32,678 nucleotides of DNA from Rubrimonas sp036770645 (GTDB taxonomy: Bacteria > Pseudomonadota > Alphaproteobacteria > Rhodobacterales > Rhodobacteraceae): the NCBI GenBank assembly GCA_036770645.1, contig DAIPIU010000032.1:1-32678 (forward strand), written 5' to 3'. Below the pieces are notes generated by a model. The model was given only the letters and a program-made list of their open reading frames with translations, was not told the DNA's origin and ran no database searches. Below are positions 23,048 to 31,185 of this stretch, in pieces. The translations under genes were made by a program, and so were the position numbers. Position 1 is the stretch's first letter. Every line of letters begins with the position of its first letter.

Positions 23048-23863
23048 ATGGACGGACAGGCTGGATTGCGCGCAGGCATGCGGGCCGCCTTCTCCGACGG
23101 GTTCGGGGGCGTCGCGGGGGTCGTCGCGGACGAGGTGATCCCCCGCCTGCTGCTGAACCGGCGCGAGCCGGGCCCGCAGCGCCGCCCGACCCAGGCCCAT
23201 GTCGAGACCCTCGTGCGCCTGGCGCTGTCGCGCGATCCGGCCGCGGCCGGGGCGCAGGTGGCCGCGCTGCGCGAGGGCGGGGCGACGGTCGAGTCGCTGA
23301 TGCACGACCTCATCGCGCCGGCCGCGCGGCGGCTGGGCGATTACTGGACCGCCGATGCCGCCGATTTCGTCGAGGTGGCGCTGGCCTGCGCGCGCCTGTC
23401 GGGCATCGTGCGCTCGCTGGGCGGCGAGGCTTCGCGCGACGCGCCCGACGCCGCGCCCCGCGCGCTGATCGCCACCCCCGCGCGCGAGCGCCATGCGCTG
23501 GGCGCGATGATCGTCGCGCAGAGCTTCCGCGCCGCGGGCTGGCGCGTCACGGAGGTCCCGGGCGCGGGGCCCGACGAACTGGCCGGGACGCTGGGCGGGC
23601 AGCGCTTCGACCTGCTGGGCCTGTCCGCCAGCGGCCCCGCGGTCGCGGCCGAGATCGCGGCGATGGTCGCGCCCCTGCGCGCCGCCAGCCGGCGCGCCGG
23701 CATGATCGTCGCCATCGGCGGCCCGGGTTTCGCCGACCCCGCGCTGGTCGCGGCGGCGGGCGCCGACCTTCATGCGCTCGACGGGCGCGATGCCGTCATC
23801 CGCGCCAGCGCGCTGCTATCCGCCCTCCCGACCGCGGAACCGACCGTCCAGCCGCCAGTCTGA
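23048..23863 (+). CDS. ppaA: Cobalamin-binding antirepressor PpaA/AerR
   Basis: PpaA/AerR binds hydroxycobalamin and counteracts the repressor PpsR/CrtJ in light or redox control of photosynthesis genes. From the ATG at 23048 (after AAGGGGG) the protein has 271 residues. The first 125 residues form a helical region with MHDLIAPAARRLGDYWTADA, typical of cobalamin-binding domain caps. The B12-binding domain follows with ERHALGAM (His149, the expected lower axial ligand), then GLSASG (191-196) and IAIGGPGF-like glycine loop at about 221-228. No DNA-binding domain is seen. It lies 19 bp upstream of ppsR, the usual pairing, and divergent from bchF. Confidence 0.94.
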   Translation: MDGQAGLRAGMRAAFSDGFGGVAGVVADEVIPRLLLNRREPGPQRRPTQAHVETLVRLALSRDPAAAGAQVAALREGGATVESLMHDLIAPAARRLGDYWTADAADFVEVALACARLSGIVRSLGGEASRDAPDAAPRALIATPARERHALGAMIVAQSFRAAGWRVTEVPGAGPDELAGTLGGQRFDLLGLSASGPAVAAEIAAMVAPLRAASRRAGMIVAIGGPGFADPALVAAAGADLHALDGRDAVIRASALLSALPTAEPTVQPPV

Positions 23864-23882
23864 CCCATGAGGCGTCCGCGCG

Positions 23883-25310
23883 ATGCAAAGGCCCGTTGCC
23901 ATCGATGCGATCAATCCCCTGCGGGACCCGTCCGCATCGCTCGGCGACTTCTCGCTCGATGACACGGCGCGCGCGCTGGTCGCCGCCAGCGACATCGTGC
24001 TGGTGGTGGATGCGGACGGGCTGATCGTCGATGTGGGCCACAGCGGCGTCGAGCTGGCGCGCGAGGGCTGCGGGGCGTGGATCGGCCGGGCCTGGGTGGA
24101 CACGGTCGCCGTCGACAGCCGCGTCAAGGTCGAGGAGATGCTCGCCGCGCCCTCGGGCGACATCCTGCCCGCGGTGCGGCAGGTCAACCACCTGTCGCCG
24201 CGCGGGCCGGACCTGCCGGTCGCCTATGCGGTGATCCCGTTCGGCGATGCGGGCCGACGCCTCGCCATCGGCCGCGAGATGCGCAGCGCCGCGGCGCTGC
24301 AGGGCCGGCTGGTCGAGGCGCAGCACGCCTCGGAACGCGAATACGCCCGGCTGCGCGACGCCGAGACGCGCTATCGCCTGCTGTTCCAGATGGCCGCCGA
24401 CGCGCTGCTGATCGTCGATGCGGGCACCCGGCGCATCGTCGAGGCCAACCCGTCCGCCGAGCGCGCGCTGGGCGTCGGCGTCAAGCGGCTGGTCGGGCGG
24501 CCCTTTCCGCACGGCTTCGCCTCCGAGGACGGGTCGGAGCTCGAGCGCATGATCGCCCGCGCCCGCAGCGCTGGCCGCGCCGAGGGGGTGCCGGCCCGGC
24601 TGGCCGACGGGTCGGGCGTCGAGGTGTCGGCGGCGCTGTTCCGCCAGGACGCCAGCGCCTTCGTGCTGATCCGCCTCGGCGGCGCGGGGCGCGGCGCGGC
24701 CACTGTCCAGGACGACGAGCGCGTGGCCGCCGCGATCCTTGGCGCCGCGCCCGAGGGCTATGTCGCCACCGATTCGGACGGCACGATCCGCTGGACCAAC
24801 CTCGCCTTCCTGAACCTCGCGCAGCTCGCGACCGAGGAGCAGGCGGTGGGCCAGTCGCTCGACCGCTTCCTCGGGCGGCCCGGCGTCGACATGAACGTGC
24901 TGATCTCCACCCTGCGCGAGAGCGGGGCGGTGCGCCTGTTCGCGACCTCGCTGCGCGGCGAGTTCGGCAGCCTGGTCGATGTCGAGATCTGCGCGGCGCG
25001 CGCGACGGACGGCGAGACGCCGGTTTTCGGCTTCCTGATCCGCAACGTCGAAAGCCGGACGGGCCCGCGCCGCGAGGGCGCGATGCCGCGGTCGGTCGAG
25101 CAGCTGACCGAGCTGGTGGGCCGCGTGCCGCTGAAGGATCTGGTGCGCGAGACCACCGACGTGATCGAGCGGCTGTGCATCGAGGCCGCGCTGGAGCTGA
25201 CCGGCGACAACCGCGCCTCGGCGGCCGAGATGCTGGGCCTCAGCCGCCAGAGCCTCTACGTCAAGCTGCGCCGCTATGGCCTCGGGGATCTGGACGGGGC
25301 GGAGGAATAG
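23883..25310 (+). CDS. ppsR: Transcriptional repressor PpsR/CrtJ
   Basis: PpsR represses bch, crt and puc genes in oxygen by binding TGT-N12-ACA palindromes. The 475-residue protein has the expected layout: N-terminal domain, coiled stretch (LQGRLVEAQHASEREYARLR, about 139-158), two PAS domains (about 162-265 and 280-390), and a C-terminal Fis-type helix-turn-helix (about 430-467, AAEMLGLSRQSLYVKLRRYG). Cysteines are only at 63, 370 and 432; Cys432 (RLCIEAALELTGDN) matches the redox cysteine in the HTH of CrtJ/PpsR (420/424), while no cysteine lies between 64 and 369, where the partner (249/251) is expected. The start at 23883 has GAGG ten bases upstream. Confidence 0.96.
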   Translation: MQRPVAIDAINPLRDPSASLGDFSLDDTARALVAASDIVLVVDADGLIVDVGHSGVELAREGCGAWIGRAWVDTVAVDSRVKVEEMLAAPSGDILPAVRQVNHLSPRGPDLPVAYAVIPFGDAGRRLAIGREMRSAAALQGRLVEAQHASEREYARLRDAETRYRLLFQMAADALLIVDAGTRRIVEANPSAERALGVGVKRLVGRPFPHGFASEDGSELERMIARARSAGRAEGVPARLADGSGVEVSAALFRQDASAFVLIRLGGAGRGAATVQDDERVAAAILGAAPEGYVATDSDGTIRWTNLAFLNLAQLATEEQAVGQSLDRFLGRPGVDMNVLISTLRESGAVRLFATSLRGEFGSLVDVEICAARATDGETPVFGFLIRNVESRTGPRREGAMPRSVEQLTELVGRVPLKDLVRETTDVIERLCIEAALELTGDNRASAAEMLGLSRQSLYVKLRRYGLGDLDGAEE

Positions 25311-25383
25311 CGGAGGGCGTTGCCGGCGCCCGACATATCGCGCATGCTGGGGCCCTCGACCACCAGATGCGGGGGCATGGCGC

Positions 25384-26526
25384 GTGCCGGTGTTCCACGA
25401 ATTCTTCGCGGGCGGCGGCATGGCGCGGGCGGGCCTCGGACCCGGCTGGGACTGCGCCTTCGCCAACGACCTGTGCCCGCGCAAGGCCGCCGCCTATGCG
25501 CTGAACTGGGACGCATCGGTCCTGCGCGTGTGCGACGTGGCGACGCTGACGCCCGCCGATCTGCCCGGCCGGGCCGACGCGGCGTGGGCGAGCTTTCCCT
25601 GCCAGGATCTGTCGCTGGCCGGGGCCGGGGCGGGGCTTGGCGGGGTCGGGGGGGCGCGCACGCGGTCGGGGGCGTTCTGGCCCTTCCTCGGGCTGGTCCG
25701 CGCCCAGACGGCCGAGGGGCGGCGGCCGCGGGCGCTGGCGATCGAGAATGTGTGCGGGCTGCTGACCCGCCGCGGCGGGGCCGATTTCGCCGCGCTGGCG
25801 GGCGCGCTGGCCGGCGATGGCTGGCGCTTCGGCGCGATGGTGGCCGATGCGCGCCTGTTCCTGCCCCAGTCGCGGCCGCGCCTGTTCGTGCTGGCCTTCG
25901 ACCCCGCGACGACGGCGCCCCCCGTCGCCGCCGGCCCCGCCTCCCCCTGGCACCCGCCCGCGCTGGCGGCGGCCGCGGCGGGCCTGCCGGACGCGGTGCG
26001 CGCGCGCTGGCTGTGGCTGGCGCCGCCCGCGCCGCCGCCGCGAACCGCCGCGCTGGCCGATGTGCTGGAGGCCGCGCCGCGCGATGTCGGCTGGCATGAC
26101 GCGGGGCAGACCGCGCGGCTGGTGGCGCTGATGAGCGCGGCGAACCGCGCCAAGCTCGACGCGGCCCGCGCGGCGGGGGGGCGCTCGGTCGGCACGCTCT
26201 ATCGCCGCACGCGCATCGAGGGGGGGCTGCGGGTCCAGCGCGCCGAGGCGCGCTTCGACGGGATCGCCGGCTGCCTGCGCACGCCCGCCGGGGGATCGTC
26301 GCGCCAGACCCTGCTGCTGGTCGAGGACGGGCGCCTGCGCTCGCGCCTGCTGTCGGCGCGCGAGGCCGCCCGCCTGATGGGCCTGCCCGACGCCTTCCGC
26401 CTGCCGCCGGTCCACACCGACGCCTGCCACCTGCTGGGCGACGGGGTGGCGGCGCCGGTGGTGCGCTGGCTGGCCGCCCATCTGATCGAGCCCGCGCTGG
26501 GGGCCGCCGCCCGCGCCGCCGCTTGA
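25384..26526 (+). CDS. DNA (cytosine-5) methyltransferase, apparently without a partner nuclease
   Basis: The protein, 380 residues from a GTG at 25384, has C5-methyltransferase motifs in order: I FHEFFAGGGMA (4-14), IV PCQDLSLAG with catalytic Cys73, VI ENVCGLL (121-127), VIII FLPQSRPRLFVL (159-170), IX around LLSAREAARLMGLPDAF, and X LLGDGVAAPVVRWL. The target-recognition region between VIII and IX is Ala/Pro-rich and gives no clue to the sequence modified. A GGGGG stretch eight bases upstream may serve the GTG; another GTG at 25390 is possible, and an in-frame ATG at 25276 would lie inside ppsR. No restriction enzyme, Vsr endonuclease or phage gene is nearby, so it looks like a solitary methylase. 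Base composition matches its neighbours. Confidence 0.9.
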   Translation: MPVFHEFFAGGGMARAGLGPGWDCAFANDLCPRKAAAYALNWDASVLRVCDVATLTPADLPGRADAAWASFPCQDLSLAGAGAGLGGVGGARTRSGAFWPFLGLVRAQTAEGRRPRALAIENVCGLLTRRGGADFAALAGALAGDGWRFGAMVADARLFLPQSRPRLFVLAFDPATTAPPVAAGPASPWHPPALAAAAAGLPDAVRARWLWLAPPAPPPRTAALADVLEAAPRDVGWHDAGQTARLVALMSAANRAKLDAARAAGGRSVGTLYRRTRIEGGLRVQRAEARFDGIAGCLRTPAGGSSRQTLLLVEDGRLRSRLLSAREAARLMGLPDAFRLPPVHTDACHLLGDGVAAPVVRWLAAHLIEPALGAAARAAA

Positions 26527-26597
26527 CACCCGCGCGGGGCGGGGGCGATGTGCCGCCGGTCCCGCCCGGCGCGGGACGGCCGCGGGAGCCTGCGCCC

Positions 26598-28799
26598 ATG
26601 ACCGACGCCCTGCCCCCCGAGCCCGCGGTCACGCAGGCGCTCGCCGCCGGCCACGGCCTGAAGCCCGACGAATACGCCCGCATCCTGAGCCTGCTGGGCC
26701 GCGCGCCCAGCTTCACCGAGCTCGGCATCTTCTCGGCGATGTGGAACGAGCACTGCAGCTACAAGTCCTCGAAGAGATGGCTGCGCACCCTGCCCACCGA
26801 GGGCCCGCAGGTGATCTGCGGCCCCGGCGAGAACGCCGGCGTGGTCGACATCGGCGACGGCGACGCGGTGGTGTTCAAGATGGAGAGCCACAACCACCCC
26901 TCCTACATCGAGCCCTACCAGGGCGCGGCGACCGGGGTGGGCGGCATCCTGCGCGACGTGTTCACCATGGGCGCGCGCCCGGTGGCGGCGATGAACGCGC
27001 TCAGCTTCGGCCGGCCGGAGCACCCGCGCACCCGGCGGCTGGTGGCGGGCGTGGTCGAGGGGATCGGCGGCTACGCCAACGCCTTCGGCGTGCCGACCGT
27101 GGCGGGCGAGACGCGCTTCCACCCCAGCTACGACGGCAACTGCCTCGTGAACGCCTTCGCCGCGGGCGTCGCGCGGGCCGACGCGATCTTCTATTCCGCG
27201 GCCTCCGGGGTCGGGCGGCCGGTGGTCTATCTCGGGGCCAAGACCGGGCGCGACGGGGTGGGCGGGGCCACCATGGCCTCGGCCGAGTTCGGCGCCGACG
27301 CCGAGGAGAAGCGCCCGACCGTGCAGGTCGGCGACCCGTTCACCGAGAAGAAGCTGCTTGAGGCCTGCCTCGAGCTGATGGCCAGCGGCCCCGTGGTGGC
27401 GATCCAGGACATGGGCGCGGCGGGGCTGACCTGCTCGGCGGTCGAGATGGGCGACAAGGGTGGGCTGGGCGTTCGGCTCGACCTCGACGCCGTGCCCTGC
27501 CGCGAGGCGCGGATGAGCGCCTACGAGATGATGCTGTCGGAAAGCCAGGAGCGCATGCTCATGGTGCTGCGGCCGGAGATGGAGGCGCAGGCGCGCGCCA
27601 TCTTCGACAAGTGGGACCTCGACTTCGCCGTGGTGGGCGAGACCATCCCCGAGGACCGTTTCCTGGTGATGCACCGCGGCGCGGTGAAGGCCGACCTGCC
27701 GCTGCGCGCGCTGTCGGGCTCGGCCCCCGAATACGACCGGCCCTGGGTCGAGAGCCCCGCGCCGCCGCCGCTGGGGGCGGTGCCGGCCATCGATCCGGCC
27801 GAGGCGCTGCTGCGCCTGATGGGCGGGCCGGATTTCTGCTCGCGCGCCTGGATCTGGCGGCAGTACGACGCACAGGTGGGGGCCGACACGCTGCAGGTGC
27901 CGGGCGGCGACGCGGGCGTGGTGCGGGTGCACGGCACGCGCAAGGCACTGGCCTTCACGGCGGACGTGAACCCGCGCTACTGCTTCGCCGACCCGGTCGC
28001 GGGCGGGCGGCAGGCGGTGGCCGAGGCGTTCCGCAACCTCTGCGCCACCGGGGCCGCGCCGCTGGCCGCCACCGACAACCTGAATTTCGGCAATCCGGAG
28101 AAGCCCGAGATCATGGGCCAGCTCGTCGGCTGCATCCGCGGCATCGGCGAGGCCTGCCGGGCGCTGGGTTTCCCGATCGTGTCGGGCAATGTCAGCCTCT
28201 ACAACGAGACCGACGGGCGGGCGATCCTGCCCACGCCCACCATCGGCGGCGTCGGGCTGATCGCGGAACACGCGCGCATGCTGCGCATCGCGCCGCGGCC
28301 GGGCGACGCGCTGCTGCTGCTGGGCGCGACGGCCGGGCATCTGGGGCAGTCGGCGCTGCTGTGGGCGCTGTGGGGCCGCGCCGAGGGGCCGGTGCCGCCG
28401 GTGGACCTCGCGGCGGAGGAGGCGGCGGGGCGGCTGGTGCTGGCGCTGGCCGCGCGCGGGCTTCTGTCGGCCGCGCATGACCTGTCGGACGGCGGGCTGG
28501 CGGTGGCGGCGGCAGAGATGGCGCTGGCGGCGGGGACGGGCGTCGCGGTCGAGGCCGATGCGGCGCTGGACCCGCTGGCGTGGCATTTCGGCGAGGATCA
28601 GGGGCGCTATCTGCTCGGCTGCGCGCCCGGGGACGCGGCGGCGGTGCTGGAGGCCGCGGCCTCCGCCGGGCTGCCCGCCCGCCGGGTCGGCACGGTCGGC
28701 GGCGACTCGGTGGCGCTCGGGGCCTCGGTCGTGGCGCTGGCGGACCTGCGCGCGGCGCATGAGGGCGGCTTCGCGCGGCTGATGGGGGAGGACGCATGA
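26598..28799 (+). CDS. purL: Phosphoribosylformylglycinamidine synthase subunit PurL
   Basis: PurL converts formylglycinamide ribonucleotide to its amidine with ATP and ammonia supplied by PurQ, step four of purine synthesis. The 733-residue length is that of the small, PurQ/PurS-dependent form. Visible landmarks are WNEHCSYKSSK (His52), FKMESHNHPSYIEPYQGAAT, GPVVAIQDMGAAGLTCS, ATDNLNFGNPEKPEIMGQLV and LSAAHDLSDGGLAVAAAEMA. The ATG at 26598 follows a GGGAG; 25 extra residues upstream in frame are Gly/Pro-rich and rejected. It overlaps the cupin gene by 4 bases. purQ and purS are not in the window. Confidence 0.97.
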   Translation: MTDALPPEPAVTQALAAGHGLKPDEYARILSLLGRAPSFTELGIFSAMWNEHCSYKSSKRWLRTLPTEGPQVICGPGENAGVVDIGDGDAVVFKMESHNHPSYIEPYQGAATGVGGILRDVFTMGARPVAAMNALSFGRPEHPRTRRLVAGVVEGIGGYANAFGVPTVAGETRFHPSYDGNCLVNAFAAGVARADAIFYSAASGVGRPVVYLGAKTGRDGVGGATMASAEFGADAEEKRPTVQVGDPFTEKKLLEACLELMASGPVVAIQDMGAAGLTCSAVEMGDKGGLGVRLDLDAVPCREARMSAYEMMLSESQERMLMVLRPEMEAQARAIFDKWDLDFAVVGETIPEDRFLVMHRGAVKADLPLRALSGSAPEYDRPWVESPAPPPLGAVPAIDPAEALLRLMGGPDFCSRAWIWRQYDAQVGADTLQVPGGDAGVVRVHGTRKALAFTADVNPRYCFADPVAGGRQAVAEAFRNLCATGAAPLAATDNLNFGNPEKPEIMGQLVGCIRGIGEACRALGFPIVSGNVSLYNETDGRAILPTPTIGGVGLIAEHARMLRIAPRPGDALLLLGATAGHLGQSALLWALWGRAEGPVPPVDLAAEEAAGRLVLALAARGLLSAAHDLSDGGLAVAAAEMALAAGTGVAVEADAALDPLAWHFGEDQGRYLLGCAPGDAAAVLEAAASAGLPARRVGTVGGDSVALGASVVALADLRAAHEGGFARLMGEDA

Positions 28800-29275
28800 C
28801 CGAGGCGACGCCGCCCGCCGCACTGCATGTCGCGGCTGGGGATGCCGCGGCGCATGCGGTGCTGGGCCTGACGATCCGCATCCTGCTGCCGGCCGAGGCG
28901 ACCGGCGGGGCGCTGAGCCTGTGCGAGGAGACCACGCCCCCGGGGGCCGGCCCGCCGCTGCACATCCACCCAGACGCCGACGAGAGTTTCCGCGTGCTGG
29001 AGGGCCGCTACCGCTTCCGCGTCGGCGACGCGGACATCGAGGCGGGGCCGGGCGACGCGCTGTTCGTGCCGCGCGGCGCGCCCCACGCCTTCGTCAATGC
29101 GGGCGACGCGCCGGGGCGGCTGCTGTTCTGCTTCACGCCCGGGGGCGGCGAGCGCTTCTTCGCCGCCATCGCCGCCTCCGGCCTCGCGCCGCCGGCCGAC
29201 ATGCCGGCCATCGCCGCGCTGGCCGGGCGCCATGGCCTGACCCTGCTCGGCCCGAACCCGTTCGGCGATCACTGA
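28796..29275 (+). CDS. Cupin-domain protein
   Basis: A 159-residue soluble protein with a single cupin fold. Motif 1 is visible as GPPLHIHPDADESFRVLEGRYRF (His55 and His57 plus Glu63 as likely metal ligands) and motif 2 as GPGDALFVPRGAPHAFVNAGD (with a further His). Substrate is unknown; single-domain cupins include dioxygenases, isomerases and sensors. The ATG overlaps the purL stop (ATGA), so it is co-translated with purL, though no purine-related role is known. A weak hairpin follows the stop. Confidence 0.88.
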   Translation: MTEATPPAALHVAAGDAAAHAVLGLTIRILLPAEATGGALSLCEETTPPGAGPPLHIHPDADESFRVLEGRYRFRVGDADIEAGPGDALFVPRGAPHAFVNAGDAPGRLLFCFTPGGGERFFAAIAASGLAPPADMPAIAALAGRHGLTLLGPNPFGDH

Positions 29276-29285
29276 CGCCGCGGCT

Positions 29286-29322
29286 GCCTGAATCGCAGGC
29301 GCCGGCCGCGCCGATGCCTGCG
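29286..29322 (+). terminator. Possible terminator after the cupin gene
   Basis: Two overlapping alternatives: GCCTG-AATCG-CAGGC (29286-29300) and CGCAGGC (29294-29300) with GCCTGCG (29316-29322) around a 15-base loop. There is no T run. It may separate purL-cupin from the transporter operon. Confidence 0.35.
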
Positions 29323-29429
29323 CCGGGCAAGATTCCGCTTCCGCAATGCGCAGTCGGGGTTAATGTCGAACGGCGCGACCGGCGGATCGAACCCCGGCGC
29401 GCGTGGCCCGGTCCGACAGGGAACGCGAC

Positions 29430-31133
29430 ATGACCCATACCACCCGACTGCTCGCGGCCGCCGCGACCGCGCTGGCGCTGGCGACGCCCGCGCATGCCGA
29501 GCGCGGATCCAGCGGCGAGCTCCGCATCCTCTACTGGCAGGCGATCTCGATCCTGAACCCCTTCCTGTCCGGCGGCACCAAGGACATCGAGGGCTCGTCG
29601 CTCGTGATCGAGCCGCTGGCGCGCTACAACGAGGTGGGCGAGATGGTGCCCTTCCTCGTCACCGAGATCCCGACGCTCGCCAATGGCGGCGTGTCCGAGG
29701 ACCTGCGCAGCATCACCTGGAAGATCGCGCCGGGCATCAAGTGGTCCGACGGCACCGACTTCACCGCCGAGGATGTGGTGTTCACCGCGCAGTACTGCAT
29801 GGACCCCACCGGGGGCTGCCAGCAGGTCGCCAAGTTCGCCGATGTCGAGACGGTCGAGGCGCTCGATCCGCTGACGGTCAAGGTGACGTTCTCGGTGCCC
29901 AAGCCGGTTCCCTACGGCCCCTTCGTCGGCGCGGAATCGCCGATCATCCAGAAGGCGCAGTTCGCCGACTGCATGGGCCCGCGCGCCCCGGAATGCAGCG
30001 CGCAGAATTTCGGGCCCCACGGCACCGGCCCGTTCCGCGTGGTCGACTTCAAGGCCAACGACGTGGTGACCTTCGAGGCCAACCCCCACTACCGCGACCC
30101 CGCCAAGCCCGCCTTCGCGACCGTGACCTTCAAGGGCGGCGGCGACGCGGCCTCGGCCGCGCGGGCGGTGCTCGAGACCGGCGAGTTCGACTATGGCTGG
30201 AACCTGCAGGTCGAGCCCGAGATCCTCACGCAGATGGAGGCCGCCGGGAAGGGCAAGCTCGAGGTCGCCTTCGGCACCAACGTCGAGCGCTTCGAGAACA
30301 ACTTCTCCAACCCCGATCCGGCGCTGGGCGAGAAGCGCTCGACGCTGGAGGGCGGCGCGCATCCGTTCCTGACCGACCCGGCGGTGACCCGCGCCCTGTC
30401 GCTGGCCATCGACCGCGAACTGATCGTGGAGGCGGGCTATGGCGTCACCGGCAAGCCCACCTGCAACGTGGTGCCGAACCCGCCCGCCTTCGCCTCGACG
30501 GGCGTGGACTGGTGCCTGACCCCGGACGTGGCGGAGGCCAACCGCCTGCTCGACGAGGCCGGCTGGGTCCGCGGCGCGGACGGTGTGCGGGCCAAGGACG
30601 GCGTGCGGCTGTCGCTGCTGTTCCAGACCTCGACCAACTCGGTGCGCCAGGGCACGCAGGCGCTGATCAAGCAGATGTGGGACGAGATCGGCGTCGAGAC
30701 CGAACTGCGCAACATTTCGGCCAGCGTGTTCTTCGGCGGCGATCCGGGCTCGCCCGACACCTTCCAGAAGGCCTACGCCGACACGCAGATGTTCACCAAC
30801 AACTTCTCGGGCACCGACCCGGAGGTGTATCTCGCCAACTGGCGCTGCTCGGAGATCCCGTCGCCGGCGACGAACTGGCTGGGCCAGAACAACGTGCGCT
30901 ACTGCAACCCCGAATACGACGCGCTGGTGGCCGAACTCGCCCAGACCGCAGATTTCGAGGCGCGCACCGAGATCGCGAAGCGGCTGAACGACATGCTGGT
31001 GAACGACGGCGCGCTGATGCCGCTCGTGCACCGCGGGCGCGTCTCGGCGCGGTCCGCGACGCTGCAGGGCGTGCGGCTGAACTCGTGGGACAGCGAGCTG
31101 TGGAACGCGGCCGACTGGTCGCGCGCGCAGTGA
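29430..31133 (+). CDS. ABC transporter substrate-binding protein, peptide/opine type (family 5)
   Basis: Periplasmic binding protein of a peptide-type importer. It has 567 residues, with a Sec signal peptide (about residues 1-23, cleavage near AHA-ERG) and no lipobox cysteine. The family 5 signature is recognisable in IKWSDGTDFTAEDVVFTAQY and in NVVPNPPAF and the C-terminal LMPLVHRGRV. Several cysteines (CMDPTGGCQQ, DCMGPRAPEC, TCN, DWC, WRC, YC) could form disulphides in the periplasm. The ATG at 29430 is preferred over the in-frame ATG at 29403, since it gives a proper signal peptide and has AGGGA upstream. The permeases follow. The ligand (peptide, opine, glycoside or other) cannot be told from the sequence. 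Confidence 0.94.
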   Translation: MTHTTRLLAAAATALALATPAHAERGSSGELRILYWQAISILNPFLSGGTKDIEGSSLVIEPLARYNEVGEMVPFLVTEIPTLANGGVSEDLRSITWKIAPGIKWSDGTDFTAEDVVFTAQYCMDPTGGCQQVAKFADVETVEALDPLTVKVTFSVPKPVPYGPFVGAESPIIQKAQFADCMGPRAPECSAQNFGPHGTGPFRVVDFKANDVVTFEANPHYRDPAKPAFATVTFKGGGDAASAARAVLETGEFDYGWNLQVEPEILTQMEAAGKGKLEVAFGTNVERFENNFSNPDPALGEKRSTLEGGAHPFLTDPAVTRALSLAIDRELIVEAGYGVTGKPTCNVVPNPPAFASTGVDWCLTPDVAEANRLLDEAGWVRGADGVRAKDGVRLSLLFQTSTNSVRQGTQALIKQMWDEIGVETELRNISASVFFGGDPGSPDTFQKAYADTQMFTNNFSGTDPEVYLANWRCSEIPSPATNWLGQNNVRYCNPEYDALVAELAQTADFEARTEIAKRLNDMLVNDGALMPLVHRGRVSARSATLQGVRLNSWDSELWNAADWSRAQ

Positions 31134-31139
31134 AGGACC

Positions 31140-31164
31140 GGGCGGCGGGTGCGCCCCGCCGCCC
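31140..31164 (+). other. Perfect hairpin between binding-protein and permease genes
   Basis: GGGCGGCGGG (31140-31149) pairs with CCCGCCGCCC (31155-31164) around a 5-base loop, starting 7 bases after the binding-protein stop. Such intercistronic hairpins often protect the upstream mRNA or partly stop transcription, which yields more binding protein than permease. No T run follows. Confidence 0.6.
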
Positions 31165-31185
31165 GCCACGCCCCGGGACCGGCCG

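Noticed and set aside
25311..25383. Minus-strand peptide beginning MPPHLVVEGPSMRDM between ppsR and the methyltransferase
   Set aside because: It reads somewhat like protein but is short, has no ribosome site or similarity that I can recognise, and continues into the ppsR gene in antisense.
26199..28823. 874-codon minus-strand frame opposite purL
   Set aside because: Arg/His/Gly-rich shadow; PurL motifs on the plus strand are complete.
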